From Streptomyces sp. V3I7 (lineage in GTDB: Bacteria > Actinomycetota > Actinomycetes > Streptomycetales > Streptomycetaceae): 64,000 nucleotides of DNA. Positions within the stretch are counted from its first letter, which is position 1. The number at the start of each line of letters is the position of its first letter. The stretch covers positions 3,885,001-3,949,000 of the forward strand of contig NZ_JAUSZK010000001.1 in assembly GCF_030817495.1 (NCBI RefSeq), read 5' to 3'. Below are positions 10,497-19,709 of the stretch, in pieces. The translations under genes and the position numbers were made by a program. A model generated the notes under the pieces. That model saw only the letters and a program-made list of their open reading frames with translations, had not been told where the DNA came from and made no database searches.

Positions 10497-12142
10497 GCAC
10501 ACATGCTGTCCACAGCCTGTGGACAACCGCGGCCGACCCGATCTCGAAGATCGACGCGCCGAAGATCGAATACGGACAATTGTCGCCGACGCTGATCGTG
10601 ATCGGTGCGGCCGTGCTCGGCGTCCTCATCGAGGCGTTCGTGCCGCGCAAGGCGCGCTACTACGCGCAGATGTTCGTCTCCGCCGTCGCGCTCTGCGCCG
10701 CCTTCGCGGCGGTCGTCGCGCTCGCGGCCGACGGGTACGGCACGACCAAGGCGCACATCGCCGCCATGGGCGCGATCGCCGTCGATGGGCCGTCGCTGTT
10801 CCTCCAGGGCACGATCCTGCTGGGCGGCCTGGTCGCCCTGTTCACCTTCGGTGAGCGGCGCCTGGACCCGGCGGCGCACGGCAAGCGGGTCGACTCGTTC
10901 GCCGCGCAGGCCGCGTCGGTGCCGGGCAGCGACGGCGAGAAGGCCGCCGTGAAGGCCGGGTTCACCACGACCGAGGTCTTCCCGCTGCTGCTGTTCGCGG
11001 TCGGCGGCATGCTGGTCTTCCCCTCGGCGAACGACCTGCTGACCCTGTTCATCGCCCTGGAAGTCTTCTCGCTGCCGCTGTACCTGCTGTGCGCGCTGGC
11101 CCGCCGCAAGCGGCTGATGTCGCAGGAGGCCGCGGTCAAGTACTTCCTGCTCGGCGCGTTCGCCTCCGCGTTCACGCTGTTCGGCATCGCCCTGCTGTAC
11201 GGGTACGCCGGCTCGGTGTCGTACGCGACGATCGCGCAGGTCGTCGACGGCACGGTCACGGGCGTCGACCCGGCGCTGGCCAACACCATGGGCAACGACG
11301 CGCTGCTGCTCGTCGGCGCCGCGATGCTCGTCATGGGCCTGCTGTTCAAGGTGGGCGCGGTGCCGTTCCACATGTGGACGCCCGACGTCTACCAGGGCGC
11401 CCCGACCCCGGTGACCGGCTTCATGGCGGCGGCGACCAAGGTGGCGGCGTTCGGCGCCCTGCTCCGGCTGCTGTACGTCGTCCTGCCCGGCCTGCGCTGG
11501 GACTGGCGGCCGGTCATGTGGGCCGTGGCGATCGTCACCATGGTGATCGGCGCGATCGTCGCGATCACCCAGACCGACATCAAGCGGCTGCTGGCGTACT
11601 CGTCGATCGCGCACGCGGGATTCATCCTCGCGGGTGTCATCGCGACCTCGCGGGACGGTGTGTCCGCCGTCCTCTTCTACCTGGCCGCGTACTCCTTCGT
11701 CACGATCGGCGCGTTCGCCGTGGTGACGCTGGTGCGCGATGCGGGCGGCGAGGCGACGCACCTGTCCAAGTGGGCCGGCCTCGGCCGCCGCTCCCCGCTG
11801 GTGGCCGCCGTGTTCGCGGTCTTCCTGCTGGCCTTCGCGGGCATCCCGCTCACCTCCGGCTTCGCCGGGAAGTTCGCCGTGTTCAAGGCGGCGGCGGAGG
11901 GCGGCGCGGCCCCGCTGGTCGTGGTCGGTGTGATCGCCTCGGCCATCGCGGCCTTCTTCTACATCCGTGTGATCGTGCTCATGTTCTTCAGCGAGCCCAA
12001 GCCGGAGGGCCCGACGGTCGCCGTGCCGTCCCCGCTGACCATGGCGGCGATCGGCGTGGGTGTGGCGGTGACGCTGGTGCTCGGTGTGGCGCCCCAGTAC
12101 TTCCTCGACCTGGCGAATCAGGCGGGAGTCTTCGTGCGCTGA
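10493..12142 (+). CDS. nuoN: NADH-quinone oxidoreductase subunit N (NuoN)
   Basis: Antiporter-like proton-pumping subunit of complex I and last gene of the first nuo operon, 549 residues. Visible motifs are FIALEVFSLPLYLLCALARR (catalytic Glu helix), PFHMWTPDVYQGAPTPVTGF and IKRLLAYSSIAHAGF. GTG at 10493 overlaps the nuoM stop (GTGA). A strong hairpin 23 bases after the stop marks the operon end. Confidence 0.95.
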   Translation: MSTHAVHSLWTTAADPISKIDAPKIEYGQLSPTLIVIGAAVLGVLIEAFVPRKARYYAQMFVSAVALCAAFAAVVALAADGYGTTKAHIAAMGAIAVDGPSLFLQGTILLGGLVALFTFGERRLDPAAHGKRVDSFAAQAASVPGSDGEKAAVKAGFTTTEVFPLLLFAVGGMLVFPSANDLLTLFIALEVFSLPLYLLCALARRKRLMSQEAAVKYFLLGAFASAFTLFGIALLYGYAGSVSYATIAQVVDGTVTGVDPALANTMGNDALLLVGAAMLVMGLLFKVGAVPFHMWTPDVYQGAPTPVTGFMAAATKVAAFGALLRLLYVVLPGLRWDWRPVMWAVAIVTMVIGAIVAITQTDIKRLLAYSSIAHAGFILAGVIATSRDGVSAVLFYLAAYSFVTIGAFAVVTLVRDAGGEATHLSKWAGLGRRSPLVAAVFAVFLLAFAGIPLTSGFAGKFAVFKAAAEGGAAPLVVVGVIASAIAAFFYIRVIVLMFFSEPKPEGPTVAVPSPLTMAAIGVGVAVTLVLGVAPQYFLDLANQAGVFVR

Positions 12143-12164
12143 TCCGGCGCCCGCGCGTACGGCA

Positions 12165-12197
12165 GCGGCCCGGTACCCGTCCGCGGGTGCCGGGCCG
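12165..12197 (+). terminator. terminator after nuoN
   Basis: A 15-base-pair stem (GCGGCCCGGTACCCG pairing with CGGGTGCCGGGCCGC, one G-U) with a TCCG loop lies just behind the nuoN stop. There is no T run, as is usual for Streptomyces terminators. Confidence 0.75.
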
Positions 12198-12303
12198 CGG
12201 TGCGTGCGGGAAGCGGGGCGGGCCTGTGGATAACTCCGTGGGTGTCAGTCGCGGCCCCTATCGTTGAGGAAGTGGTCGAAGAGCGACGTACGGGGGCACA
12301 GCG

Positions 12304-14295
12304 ATGCGCGGAACGGGCGTGATCAGGGATATGCCAGAGGTGACCGAGAGTGAAGCGCTGACCACGCTTCACCGGGTCTTCGGCTACGAGGCCTTCCGCG
12401 GCGAGCAGGAAGCGATCGTCGACCATGTGGTGGCCGGCGGCGACGCCGTCGTCCTCATGCCGACCGGTGGCGGCAAGTCGCTGTGCTACCAGATCCCGTC
12501 GCTGGTCCGGCCGGGTACGGGCATCGTGGTGTCGCCGCTGATCGCGCTCATGCAGGACCAGGTGGACGCGCTGCGGGCACTCGGCGTGCGCGCCGGGTTC
12601 ATGAACTCCACCCAGGACTTCGACGAGCGGCGCACGGTCGAGGCGGCGTTCCTGGCCGGTGAGCTGGACCTGCTCTATCTGGCCCCGGAGCGGCTGCGGC
12701 TGGACTCCACCCTCGACCTGCTGTCCCGCGGCAAGATCGCCCTCTTCGCGATCGACGAGGCGCACTGCGTGTCCCAATGGGGTCACGACTTCCGCCCTGA
12801 CTACCTGACCCTGTCCGTCCTGGGCGAGCGCTGGCCCGACGTCCCGCGGCTCGCCCTGACGGCGACGGCCACGCACGCGACGCACGAGGAGATCACGCAC
12901 CGGCTGAACATGCCGGCGGCCCGGCACTTCGTGGCGAGCTTCGACCGGCCCAACATCCAGTACCGGATCGTCCCCAAGGACGACGCCAAGAAGCAGCTGC
13001 TGTCCTTCCTGCGCCAGGAGCACGAAGGCGACGCCGGCATCGTGTACTGCCTGTCGCGGAAGTCGGTGGAGCGGACCGCCGAGTTCCTGACCCGCAACGG
13101 CATCGAGGCGGTGCCGTACCACGCGGGTCTGGACGCAGGCATGCGCGCGCGACACCAGTCCCGGTTCCTGCGGGAGGAGGGCCTGGTCGTGGTCGCCACG
13201 ATCGCCTTCGGCATGGGCATCGACAAGCCGGACGTCCGCTTCGTCGCCCATGTCGACCTGCCCAAGTCGATCGAGGGCTACTACCAGGAGACGGGCCGGG
13301 CGGGTCGGGACGGACTGCCCTCCAACGCCTGGATGGCGTACGGACTGGGCGACGTCGTCCAGCAGCGCAAGATGATCCAGTCCGGCGACGGCGACGAGAC
13401 CTTCCGCCGCCGGGCCTCCGCCCACCTCGACGCGATGCTCGCGCTGTGCGAGACGGCCCGCTGCCGGCGCGGCCAGCTGCTCGCCTACTTCGGCCAGGCC
13501 CCGGACCCGGCGGGCTGCGGAAACTGCGACACCTGCCTGACGCCGCCCGAGACCTGGGACGGCACGGTCGCGGCCCAGAAGGTGCTGTCGACGGTGGTGC
13601 GGCTCCAGCGCGAGCGGGGGCAGAAGTTCGGCGCCGCGCAGATCGTGGACATCCTGCTCGGCCGGCGCACCGGCAAGGTGATCCAGTTCGACCACGACCA
13701 GCTGTCCGTCTTCGGCATCGGCGAGGAGCTCGCCGAGAGCGAATGGCGGGGTGTGGTCCGCCAGTTGCTGGCCCAGGGACTGCTCGCGGTCGAGGGGGAG
13801 TTCGGCACGCTGGCGCTGACCGAGGCGAGCGGTGCGGTGCTGCGGCGCGAGCGGGAGGTGCCGCTGCGCAAGGAGCCCAAGCGGCCGTCGACCGCGGGAG
13901 CGGCGTCCACCGCGTCCGGGCGGGGCAAGCGCCGGTCCAAGTCCGCCGCGGCCGAGCTGCCCGAGGAACTGCTCCCCGCCTTCGAGGCACTGCGTGCCTG
14001 GCGTGCGGAGCAGGCCCGCGAGCAGGGCGTCCCGCCGTACGTCATCTTCCACGACGCCACGCTCCGGGACATCGTCACCACGGCGCCCGCGTCGGTGGCG
14101 GAGCTGGGCACGGTGGGCGGCGTCGGCGAGAAGAAGCTCGCGCGGTACGGGGAGGGCGTGCTCGCGGTGCTGTCCTCCCTGGACGGCTCGGGCGCCGCGG
14201 GCTCCGCGCCGGAGCGGGACGGGCACCCCGTGAGCGGCGGGGCGCCCGACGGCGACTGGCCGGACACGGAGCCGGAGCCGGACGACTGGATATGA
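12304..14295 (+). CDS. recQ: ATP-dependent DNA helicase RecQ
   Basis: 3'-5' DNA helicase of recombination and replication repair, 663 residues. The helicase core has Walker A PTGGGKS (about residue 54), the DEAH box IDEAHCVSQWGHDFRPDY and the helicase C motif QETGRAGRDG. A zinc domain follows (CRRGQLLAYF, then CGNCDTC), then the winged helix region and an HRDC domain at about residues 555-630. Start ATG 12304 follows GGGGGCA; ATG at 12331 is possible and would remove nine residues. Its 3' end faces fahA. Confidence 0.95.
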   Translation: MRGTGVIRDMPEVTESEALTTLHRVFGYEAFRGEQEAIVDHVVAGGDAVVLMPTGGGKSLCYQIPSLVRPGTGIVVSPLIALMQDQVDALRALGVRAGFMNSTQDFDERRTVEAAFLAGELDLLYLAPERLRLDSTLDLLSRGKIALFAIDEAHCVSQWGHDFRPDYLTLSVLGERWPDVPRLALTATATHATHEEITHRLNMPAARHFVASFDRPNIQYRIVPKDDAKKQLLSFLRQEHEGDAGIVYCLSRKSVERTAEFLTRNGIEAVPYHAGLDAGMRARHQSRFLREEGLVVVATIAFGMGIDKPDVRFVAHVDLPKSIEGYYQETGRAGRDGLPSNAWMAYGLGDVVQQRKMIQSGDGDETFRRRASAHLDAMLALCETARCRRGQLLAYFGQAPDPAGCGNCDTCLTPPETWDGTVAAQKVLSTVVRLQRERGQKFGAAQIVDILLGRRTGKVIQFDHDQLSVFGIGEELAESEWRGVVRQLLAQGLLAVEGEFGTLALTEASGAVLRREREVPLRKEPKRPSTAGAASTASGRGKRRSKSAAAELPEELLPAFEALRAWRAEQAREQGVPPYVIFHDATLRDIVTTAPASVAELGTVGGVGEKKLARYGEGVLAVLSSLDGSGAAGSAPERDGHPVSGGAPDGDWPDTEPEPDDWI

Positions 14296-14319
14296 GCCGG
14301 ACCGGCGGCGGCCACGGCG

Positions 14320-15537
14320 TCAGGCCGGTACGACGCGTCCCGTGACGTCACCCAGTCCGATCCGGGTGCCGTCCGGGCCCGGCGCCCAGGCCGAGAGTGT
14401 GACGACGTCTCCGTCCTCCAGGAACGTCCGCTTGCCTTCGGGGAGTTCGAGGGGGTCCCGGCCGTTCCAGGTGAGCTCCAGCAGGGAGCCGCGCTGGTTC
14501 TCGGAGGGGCCGCTGACCGTCCCCGACCCGTAGAGGTCGCCGGTCCGCAGCGAGGCGCCGTTCACCGTCATCTGGGCCAACTGCTGGGCGGCGGTCCAGT
14601 ACATGGTGGAGAACGGCGGCTCCGCCACCACCTTGCCGTTGATCGCGACGGAGATCCGCAGGTCGTACCCGCCGGGCCCGGCGCCGGAGTCGTCGAGATA
14701 CGGCAGCAGCGGATGCGTCCGCTCTGGGGGCGTCACCCGCGCCTCCTCCAGCGCCTCCAGGGGGGTGATCCAGGCTGACACCGACGTGGCGAAGGACTTG
14801 CCGAGGAACGGGCCGAGGGGGACGTACTCCCAGGCCTGGATGTCCCGTGCGGACCAGTCGTTCAGCAGGCACAGGCCGAAGACGTGCTCCCGGAAGCCGT
14901 CCAGCGGGACCGGGCTGCCCAGCTCCGAGGGCACGCCGACCACGAAGCCGACCTCGGCCTCGATGTCCAGCCGGATCGACGGGCCGAAGACGGGGGCGGC
15001 GTCGGCGGGAGCCTTCCGCTGTCCCGAGGGCCGTACGACGTCGGTGCCGGAGACCACGACGGTGCCGGAGCGGCCGTGGTAACCGATCGGCAGGTGCTTC
15101 CAGTTGGGGGTGAGCGAGTCCTCGGCGTCCGGGCGGAAGATCTGGCCCACGTTCCGGGCGTGGTGCTCCGAGGAGTAGAAGTCGACGTAGTCGGCGACCT
15201 GGAAGGGCAGGTGCAGGGTCACCGTGGACAGGGGGTGGAAGCAGGGGGCGAGGGCCTCCTGGTGCTCGGGCGTCGTCACCCACTCCCTCATGGCGCGCCG
15301 GACGTCCGACCAGACCGGACGGCCCGCCGCGAGCAGCGCGTCGAGGCTCGGGCGGGCGAGCAGACCGGCGTGCGGCGAGCCGAGCGCGCGGGCCGCCGCG
15401 CCCGCGTCGAGCACATGATCGCCGAGCCGGACGCCGACCGTCCGCTCCTGGCTGCCGGACGGCGAGAAGACGCCGTAGGGGAGGTTGTGCGGCCCGAAGG
15501 GATCACCCTCGGGGATGTCGAAGGGGGGCAGGGGCAT
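14320..15537 (-). CDS. fahA: fumarylacetoacetase (FahA)
   Basis: Hydrolyses 4-fumarylacetoacetate to fumarate and acetoacetate, the last step of tyrosine catabolism; 405 residues. The metal and catalytic residues known from mouse FAH are present: Asp and His in VDFYSSEHHARNVG, two Glu in LDIEAEVGFVVG and Asp in LLNDWSARDIQ. ATG at 15537 opens the conserved N-terminus MPLPPFDIPEGDPFG; 23 further upstream codons look non-coding. It converges on recQ, with only 24 bases between stops. Confidence 0.94.
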   Translation of the reverse strand: MPLPPFDIPEGDPFGPHNLPYGVFSPSGSQERTVGVRLGDHVLDAGAAARALGSPHAGLLARPSLDALLAAGRPVWSDVRRAMREWVTTPEHQEALAPCFHPLSTVTLHLPFQVADYVDFYSSEHHARNVGQIFRPDAEDSLTPNWKHLPIGYHGRSGTVVVSGTDVVRPSGQRKAPADAAPVFGPSIRLDIEAEVGFVVGVPSELGSPVPLDGFREHVFGLCLLNDWSARDIQAWEYVPLGPFLGKSFATSVSAWITPLEALEEARVTPPERTHPLLPYLDDSGAGPGGYDLRISVAINGKVVAEPPFSTMYWTAAQQLAQMTVNGASLRTGDLYGSGTVSGPSENQRGSLLELTWNGRDPLELPEGKRTFLEDGDVVTLSAWAPGPDGTRIGLGDVTGRVVPA

Positions 15538-15745
15538 GGGGTGCTGCCTCACTCTCAACTCTCGGCCGTGCCGTGCAGGGACCGACGTTCCAGGTAGTCG
15601 CGGCACACGTTACGGGGGCGTCGTGTGTCTTGGGCAGTGTCTAAAGAGTTCGCAATGTCCGAATAGGTATTGTCGGAGGGTTCAATTCCGGCTTAGCGTC
15701 CTTTGGGGGAAACGGGCGGGGTGGGTCCGGTCGTAGGGGGGACAC

Positions 15746-16237
15746 GTGGGGGGACCCGTGGCCAGGAGCGCCGTCAGCGTGCCGTTCGAGGCCGACCGTG
15801 AAGTGCCGGCCCTGATCGTGAAGTTCGGCGACTATCCGCTGCACCATGGTGGTGTCGGCGCGATCCGCAGCCTGGGCCGCCTGGGCGTCCCCGTGTACGC
15901 GATCACGGAGGACCGTTACACGCCGGCGGCCGCGTCCCGTTATCTGCAGCGGGCCTTCGTCTGGCCGACGAGCGGGGCGGAGGACCCCGGGCGCCTGGTC
16001 GAGGGTCTGCTGCGTATCGGGCGCCGCATCGGGCGCCCCACCGTGCTCGTCCCCACCGCCTGCGTGGTGGTGGTTCTCGTGGCGAAGCTCGGCGGCGGCT
16101 ATGTCTCTTCGGTGCCCGGCCTGTACGTCACCGGCCTGCCCGCCGCGGCGTCCTACGGCCCGGTGATGCGGTTCGTCTGCGGTACGGAGTTCGCCTCGCC
16201 GCGCCTGGCGAAACACCTCGCGGCGGCGCACGGCTGA
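15746..16237 (+). pseudogene. chimeric remnant: ATP-grasp N-terminus joined to flavoprotein C-terminus
   Basis: An intact frame of 163 codons whose halves look like different proteins. Residues about 20-105 (VPALIVKFGDYPLHHGGVGA, then RYLQRAFVWP) resemble the first subdomain of ATP-grasp carboxylate-amine ligases, which normally run past 400 residues. Residues about 115-163 (SVPGLYVTGLPAAASYGPVM, then RFVCGTEFASPRL) resemble the C-terminus of an FAD-dependent oxidoreductase. Between them PTACVVVVLVAK replaces what I would expect as an acidic PTDDEAA-like segment. My reading is a deletion fusing two neighbouring genes, followed by decay; family assignments are from memory. GTG at 15758 is an equally good start. 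Confidence 0.6.
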
Positions 16238-16391
16238 GGGGCTTCAGTCCGCCGCCTCGACGCCGTACCGCATCGCCATCAGGCGCCGCTCAGGGGCGAC
16301 TTGGGGAGGGGAGGAGGGCAAGAACCGCTGTCCGAAAGGGCGGTGAGCTGCACGATGAGTCGTGGGGGCGCGATGTCCGTATTCTCTGATC

Positions 16392-17216
16392 ATGGCCGCA
16401 CCCCCCGCATATTCACTCGTCGCCACGGACCTGGACGGAACGCTCCTGCGTGGCGACGACACCATCTCCGACCGCACCCTCGCCGCGCTGGCGCGGGTGG
16501 CGGCGGCCGGCGCCCGCCACCTCGTGGTGACGGGACGCCCGGCGCCGCGCGTGCGGCCGCTGCTCGACGCCCTCGGCTGCACCGGGCTCGCGGTGTGCGG
16601 CCAGGGCGCGCAGGTGTACGACGCCGCTGCCGAACGCCTGCTGTGGTCGGTCACCCTGGACCGGGAACTGGCCGAGACCGCGCTCGGCAAGATCGAGGCC
16701 GAGGTCGGGCAGGTGTACGCCGCAGTCGACCAGGACGGGGTGGACGGGCTCACGCTCATCGAGCCCGGCTATCTGATGCCGCACCCGACGCTGCCCGCGG
16801 TACGGGTCCAGCGGCGCGACGACCTGTGGTGCGAGCCGATCAGCAAGGTGCTGCTGCGCCATCACACGCTGTCCGACGACGAGTTGGCGGCGACGGCGCG
16901 CGCGGTCGTGGGCTCGCTGGCGACGGTCACCATGTCGGGGCCCGGCACGGTGGAGCTCCAGCCCTGCGGGGTCACCAAGGCGACCGGGCTGGCGCTCGCC
17001 GCCGGCCATCTGGGGCTGAGCGCCGGACACGCCGTCGCCTTCGGGGACATGCCCAACGACCTCCCCATGTTCGCCTGGGCGGCCCACGGGGTGGCGATGG
17101 CCAACGCCCATCCGGAACTCAAGGCGGTGGCCGACGAGGTCACCACGTCGAACGAGGACGACGGCATCGCCGTCGTCCTCGAAAGACTGTTTCCCTGGAG
17201 CTTTCCCCGGAGCTGA
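16392..17216 (+). CDS. Cof-type HAD-IIB family phosphatase
   Basis: Haloacid-dehalogenase superfamily hydrolase of the Cof subfamily, 274 residues, which dephosphorylates small sugar or cofactor phosphates; substrate unknown. Motif I DLDGTLLRGDD (nucleophile Asp and acid/base Asp) is at about residues 12-22, and motif IV GDMPNDLPMF near 220, with a type IIB cap between. No Shine-Dalgarno sequence precedes ATG 16392; a TATTCT box at 16380-16385 sits 7 bases upstream, so the mRNA may be leaderless. A longer GTG start at 16362 is less likely. Confidence 0.9.
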   Translation: MAAPPAYSLVATDLDGTLLRGDDTISDRTLAALARVAAAGARHLVVTGRPAPRVRPLLDALGCTGLAVCGQGAQVYDAAAERLLWSVTLDRELAETALGKIEAEVGQVYAAVDQDGVDGLTLIEPGYLMPHPTLPAVRVQRRDDLWCEPISKVLLRHHTLSDDELAATARAVVGSLATVTMSGPGTVELQPCGVTKATGLALAAGHLGLSAGHAVAFGDMPNDLPMFAWAAHGVAMANAHPELKAVADEVTTSNEDDGIAVVLERLFPWSFPRS

Positions 17217-17220
17217 CGAC

Positions 17221-17244
17221 GCCGGCCCGGTCGGTCGGGCCGGC
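17221..17244. terminator. bidirectional terminator between convergent genes
   Basis: A perfect nine-base-pair stem (GCCGGCCCG / CGGGCCGGC) with a six-base loop lies between the stops of the HAD gene and the facing SLT gene and could serve both. Confidence 0.7.
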
Positions 17245-17273
17245 ATCGCGGGGGCTCAGGGGGTGTCGACCCG

Positions 17274-17762
17274 TCAGTACGCGCCGAAGACGTTGTCTAT
17301 CGTGCCGTAGCGCGCGGCGGCGTAGTTGCACGCGGCGGTGATGTTCGCGACCGGGTCGTAGATGTTCCAGGACGTACCGGACACGTGGTACGTGTTGAAC
17401 GTCGGGTTGATCACCTGGAGCAGGCCCTTGGACGGGATGCCCTTCGCGGCGTTGGAGTCCCACAGGTTGATGGCGTTCGGGTTGCCCGAGGACTCGCGGA
17501 TGATGTTGCGGTAGATGCCGTTGTAGGTGCCCGGGATGCCCTTCTGGGCCATCACGTGGAGCGACTCGCGGATCCAGCCGTCGAGGTTGTTGGGGTAGAC
17601 GGTGGCCGCGGCGGCCGTCTTGGCCTGGGTGGGCGTGGCCGCGGAGGCGCCGGTGGCGCCGATCAGCGAGACGGCGAGCACGGCGGCGCCGGTGCCGGCC
17701 ACGGCGGCGGCGCGGGCGATGCGGTTGGTGCGGGTACGGCGGTGCTGCTGGGCAGCGGACAT
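17274..17762 (-). CDS. secreted transglycosylase SLT-domain protein
   Basis: Secreted cell-wall lytic enzyme of the lysozyme-like fold, 162 residues. An Arg-rich n-region and hydrophobic core ending in ATGASAA (about residue 42) form a signal peptide. The SLT catalytic Glu is in IIRESSGNPNAIN, followed by GLLQVINPTF and DPVANITAACNYAAARYG. ATG 17762 is preceded by GGAGAGGAAG; the frame continues upstream through a riboswitch, which is not coding. Expression is probably controlled by c-di-AMP, as for other Streptomyces cell-wall hydrolases. Confidence 0.93.
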   Translation of the reverse strand: MSAAQQHRRTRTNRIARAAAVAGTGAAVLAVSLIGATGASAATPTQAKTAAAATVYPNNLDGWIRESLHVMAQKGIPGTYNGIYRNIIRESSGNPNAINLWDSNAAKGIPSKGLLQVINPTFNTYHVSGTSWNIYDPVANITAACNYAAARYGTIDNVFGAY

Positions 17763-17780
17763 GGCGGACTTCCTCTCCGG

Positions 17781-17978
17781 CGCCTGCGAGGTGAGCTGTC
17801 GGGTTCGGGCGGGGAGGTGCCCGGCCGCGCCGCCGTCAGGCGGCACGACTTCACCCCGAGCCGTACCGGTGCGGCATGGGCCGTCCGGTCCGGCGACTGA
17901 TCTGGGTCCCCCGCTCCTGCCGTACGCGAGTTCGTCGATGTGTCGATGGGTCACGAAGGGCGGCGGCAGGATTAGGCG
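17781..17978 (-). promoter_or_regulatory. ydaO-yuaA (c-di-AMP) riboswitch
   Basis: On the minus strand the spacer upstream of the SLT gene carries the class landmarks in order: CGCCTAATCC at the 5' end (17969-17978), GAGCGGGGGACCCA, GGGGTGAAGTC, then CCCGAACCCGACAGCTCAC and TCGCAGGCG at the 3' end. The first and last elements form the closing P1 helix. In other bacteria this RNA binds c-di-AMP and lowers expression of cell-wall or K+ transport genes. The ligand is inferred from the class, and the exact ends are approximate. Confidence 0.9.
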
Positions 17979-18698
17979 TCCGCCCGACAGGCCGGGAAGT
18001 TATGCGAGAGCACATGTCCGGAACAAGTGCCCGAATCACTTCTCGTCCGAAATGACCTTGGTGCGAGGGTTATGGGGTTCTTGATCCTTTTGGGGCGGGG
18101 AAGCTCAACTGCCGTGCACGACAAGGGGGATGAGGGTCGGTGTCCGAAGTGTCGTGCATATGCACTCATGTCGTGCGGGTGACCCAATTCACGGGCGACG
18201 GCAGTGGACCTTATGTCTCACTAAAGGGGATAAGGGGAATTGGAATAGCAAGAGCGGCAAATCGGACAGAGGGGTATGGAATGGGGCAGGGGTCGCCTCT
18301 CTGGCGGAAGGTGTCACGTGGGTGCGCGGGTGGCGGGAGACGTTCGTCACGCTGGCAGGGGCGGGTGGGGTGTGGTGGGGGTGTCGTCGGGTAAGGAGTG
18401 CGCCAGGCGGGCGGGTGGGGTGGCGAAGCGGGGTGCATCCCGTTGGGTCGTTGAATATCGGTTCATTTCGAACCATCAAGGACATAGCGGTCGTGATCCG
18501 GTAGGGCTCGGGCGGTGGGGGTACCTCCCGCTCGGGTGAAGTCGGGGGTGGGGGTGGGTGGGTGATATCGGTGATCGAAACCTGACCAGATACGCTGACT
18601 TGTGTGATGGCTGCGACCAATCGACAAAGCGCGTAATCGCCAGCAGTTCGGACAAGCCGTAAAAGCGCCAGCAGGCACCTGCAGACAGGAGATCCTCC
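17979..18698. other. 720-bp intergenic region upstream of two divergent genes
   Basis: I see no convincing gene here. It holds the candidate promoter of the SLT transcript on the minus strand and the leader of the polyprenyl synthase on the plus strand. The middle (about 18300-18440) is strongly G-rich on the plus strand. A small inverted repeat, GGTTC-N5-GAACC, lies at 18460-18474. Close to the polyprenyl synthase, CGCCAGCAG occurs twice. An open frame at 18130-18504 lacks a ribosome site and normal codon bias. Confidence 0.6.
17999..18026 (-). promoter_or_regulatory. candidate promoter of the riboswitch-SLT transcript
   Basis: Reading the minus strand, TTGTTC and CATAAC are separated by 16 bases, placing the start of transcription about 15 bases before the riboswitch. 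The boxes match the vegetative consensus only partly. Confidence 0.4.
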
Positions 18699-19709
18699 GT
18701 GACCGTCGTCGGGACGTTCGGGCTGAGCGTGCGGGACGAGGCCTTGGAAGCCGATATCCAGGCCGGATTGACGGCTGTCGAGGAAGGTCTGCTGGAGGCG
18801 ACCAAGAGCGAGGTCGCGTTCATAACAGAGGCAGCGCGACACCTGGTGCTGGCAGGTGGAAAGCGCTTCCGGCCGCTGCTCGTGATGCTCGCGGCGCAGT
18901 TCGGTGACCCGTACGCGCCGGGTGTCGTGCCGTCGGCGGTGGTCGTGGAACTGACCCATCTCGCGACGCTGTACCACGACGACGTGATGGACGAGGCGTC
19001 GGTGCGGCGTGGCGTGGACAGCGCCAACACCCGCTGGAGCAACTCCGTCGCGGTCCTCACCGGTGACTTCCTGTTCGCCCGTGCCACGCAGATGCTCGGC
19101 GAGCTCGGTCCCGAGGCGGTACGGCTGCAGTCCCTGTCGTTCGAACGGCTGGTCACCGGGCAGATCCAGGAGACGGCGGGGCCGTCGGACGGCCGGGACC
19201 CGGTCGAGCACTACCTGGACGTGCTGAGCGGCAAGACGGGTTCGCTGGTGGCGGTGTCGTGCCGGTTCGGCGCGATGATGTCCGGTGCGGACGAGTCGGT
19301 CATGGACGTCCTCACGCAGTACGGCGAGCGGCTGGGCGTCGCCTTCCAGCTGGCGGACGACGTACTCGACATCGCGTCCGAGTCGCGCGACTCCGGGAAG
19401 ACGCCGGGGACGGATCTGCGCGAGGGGATTCCGACCCTGCCGGTGCTGCGGCTGCGTGAGCGGGCGGCGCGGTTGGGGGAGCCGGAGGACATCGCGCTCT
19501 GCGAGCTCCTCGACTCCGACCTGTCCGACGACGACCGGCTCGCGGAGGCGCTGGCCGCGCTTCGGGTGCACCCGGCGTTGGAGCAGGCGCGGCGGGACAC
19601 GGTGCGGTACGTCGAGGACGCGCGGGCTGCGTTGGCTCCGTTGCCGGAGTGTGGGGCGAAGTCGGCGTTGCTGGCGTTGTGTGACGCGGTGGTTCATCGG
19701 GCGGGGTAG
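18699..19709 (+). CDS. polyprenyl diphosphate synthase (menaquinone side chain)
   Basis: Trans-isoprenyl diphosphate synthase of 336 residues that extends FPP/GGPP with isopentenyl diphosphate, probably to hepta- or nonaprenyl length for menaquinone. Both Asp-rich Mg-binding motifs are intact: LYHDDVMDEA (first) and LADDVLDIAS (second), with GGKRFRP for diphosphate binding. GTG 18699 follows CAGGAGAT. Position between the nuo clusters fits a role in respiratory quinone supply; chain length cannot be read from sequence alone. Confidence 0.92.
   Translation: MTVVGTFGLSVRDEALEADIQAGLTAVEEGLLEATKSEVAFITEAARHLVLAGGKRFRPLLVMLAAQFGDPYAPGVVPSAVVVELTHLATLYHDDVMDEASVRRGVDSANTRWSNSVAVLTGDFLFARATQMLGELGPEAVRLQSLSFERLVTGQIQETAGPSDGRDPVEHYLDVLSGKTGSLVAVSCRFGAMMSGADESVMDVLTQYGERLGVAFQLADDVLDIASESRDSGKTPGTDLREGIPTLPVLRLRERAARLGEPEDIALCELLDSDLSDDDRLAEALAALRVHPALEQARRDTVRYVEDARAALAPLPECGAKSALLALCDAVVHRAG

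Noticed and set aside
18130..18504. 124-codon open frame upstream of the polyprenyl synthase
   Set aside because: No ribosome site, no family resemblance, and third-position composition does not fit Streptomyces coding DNA.
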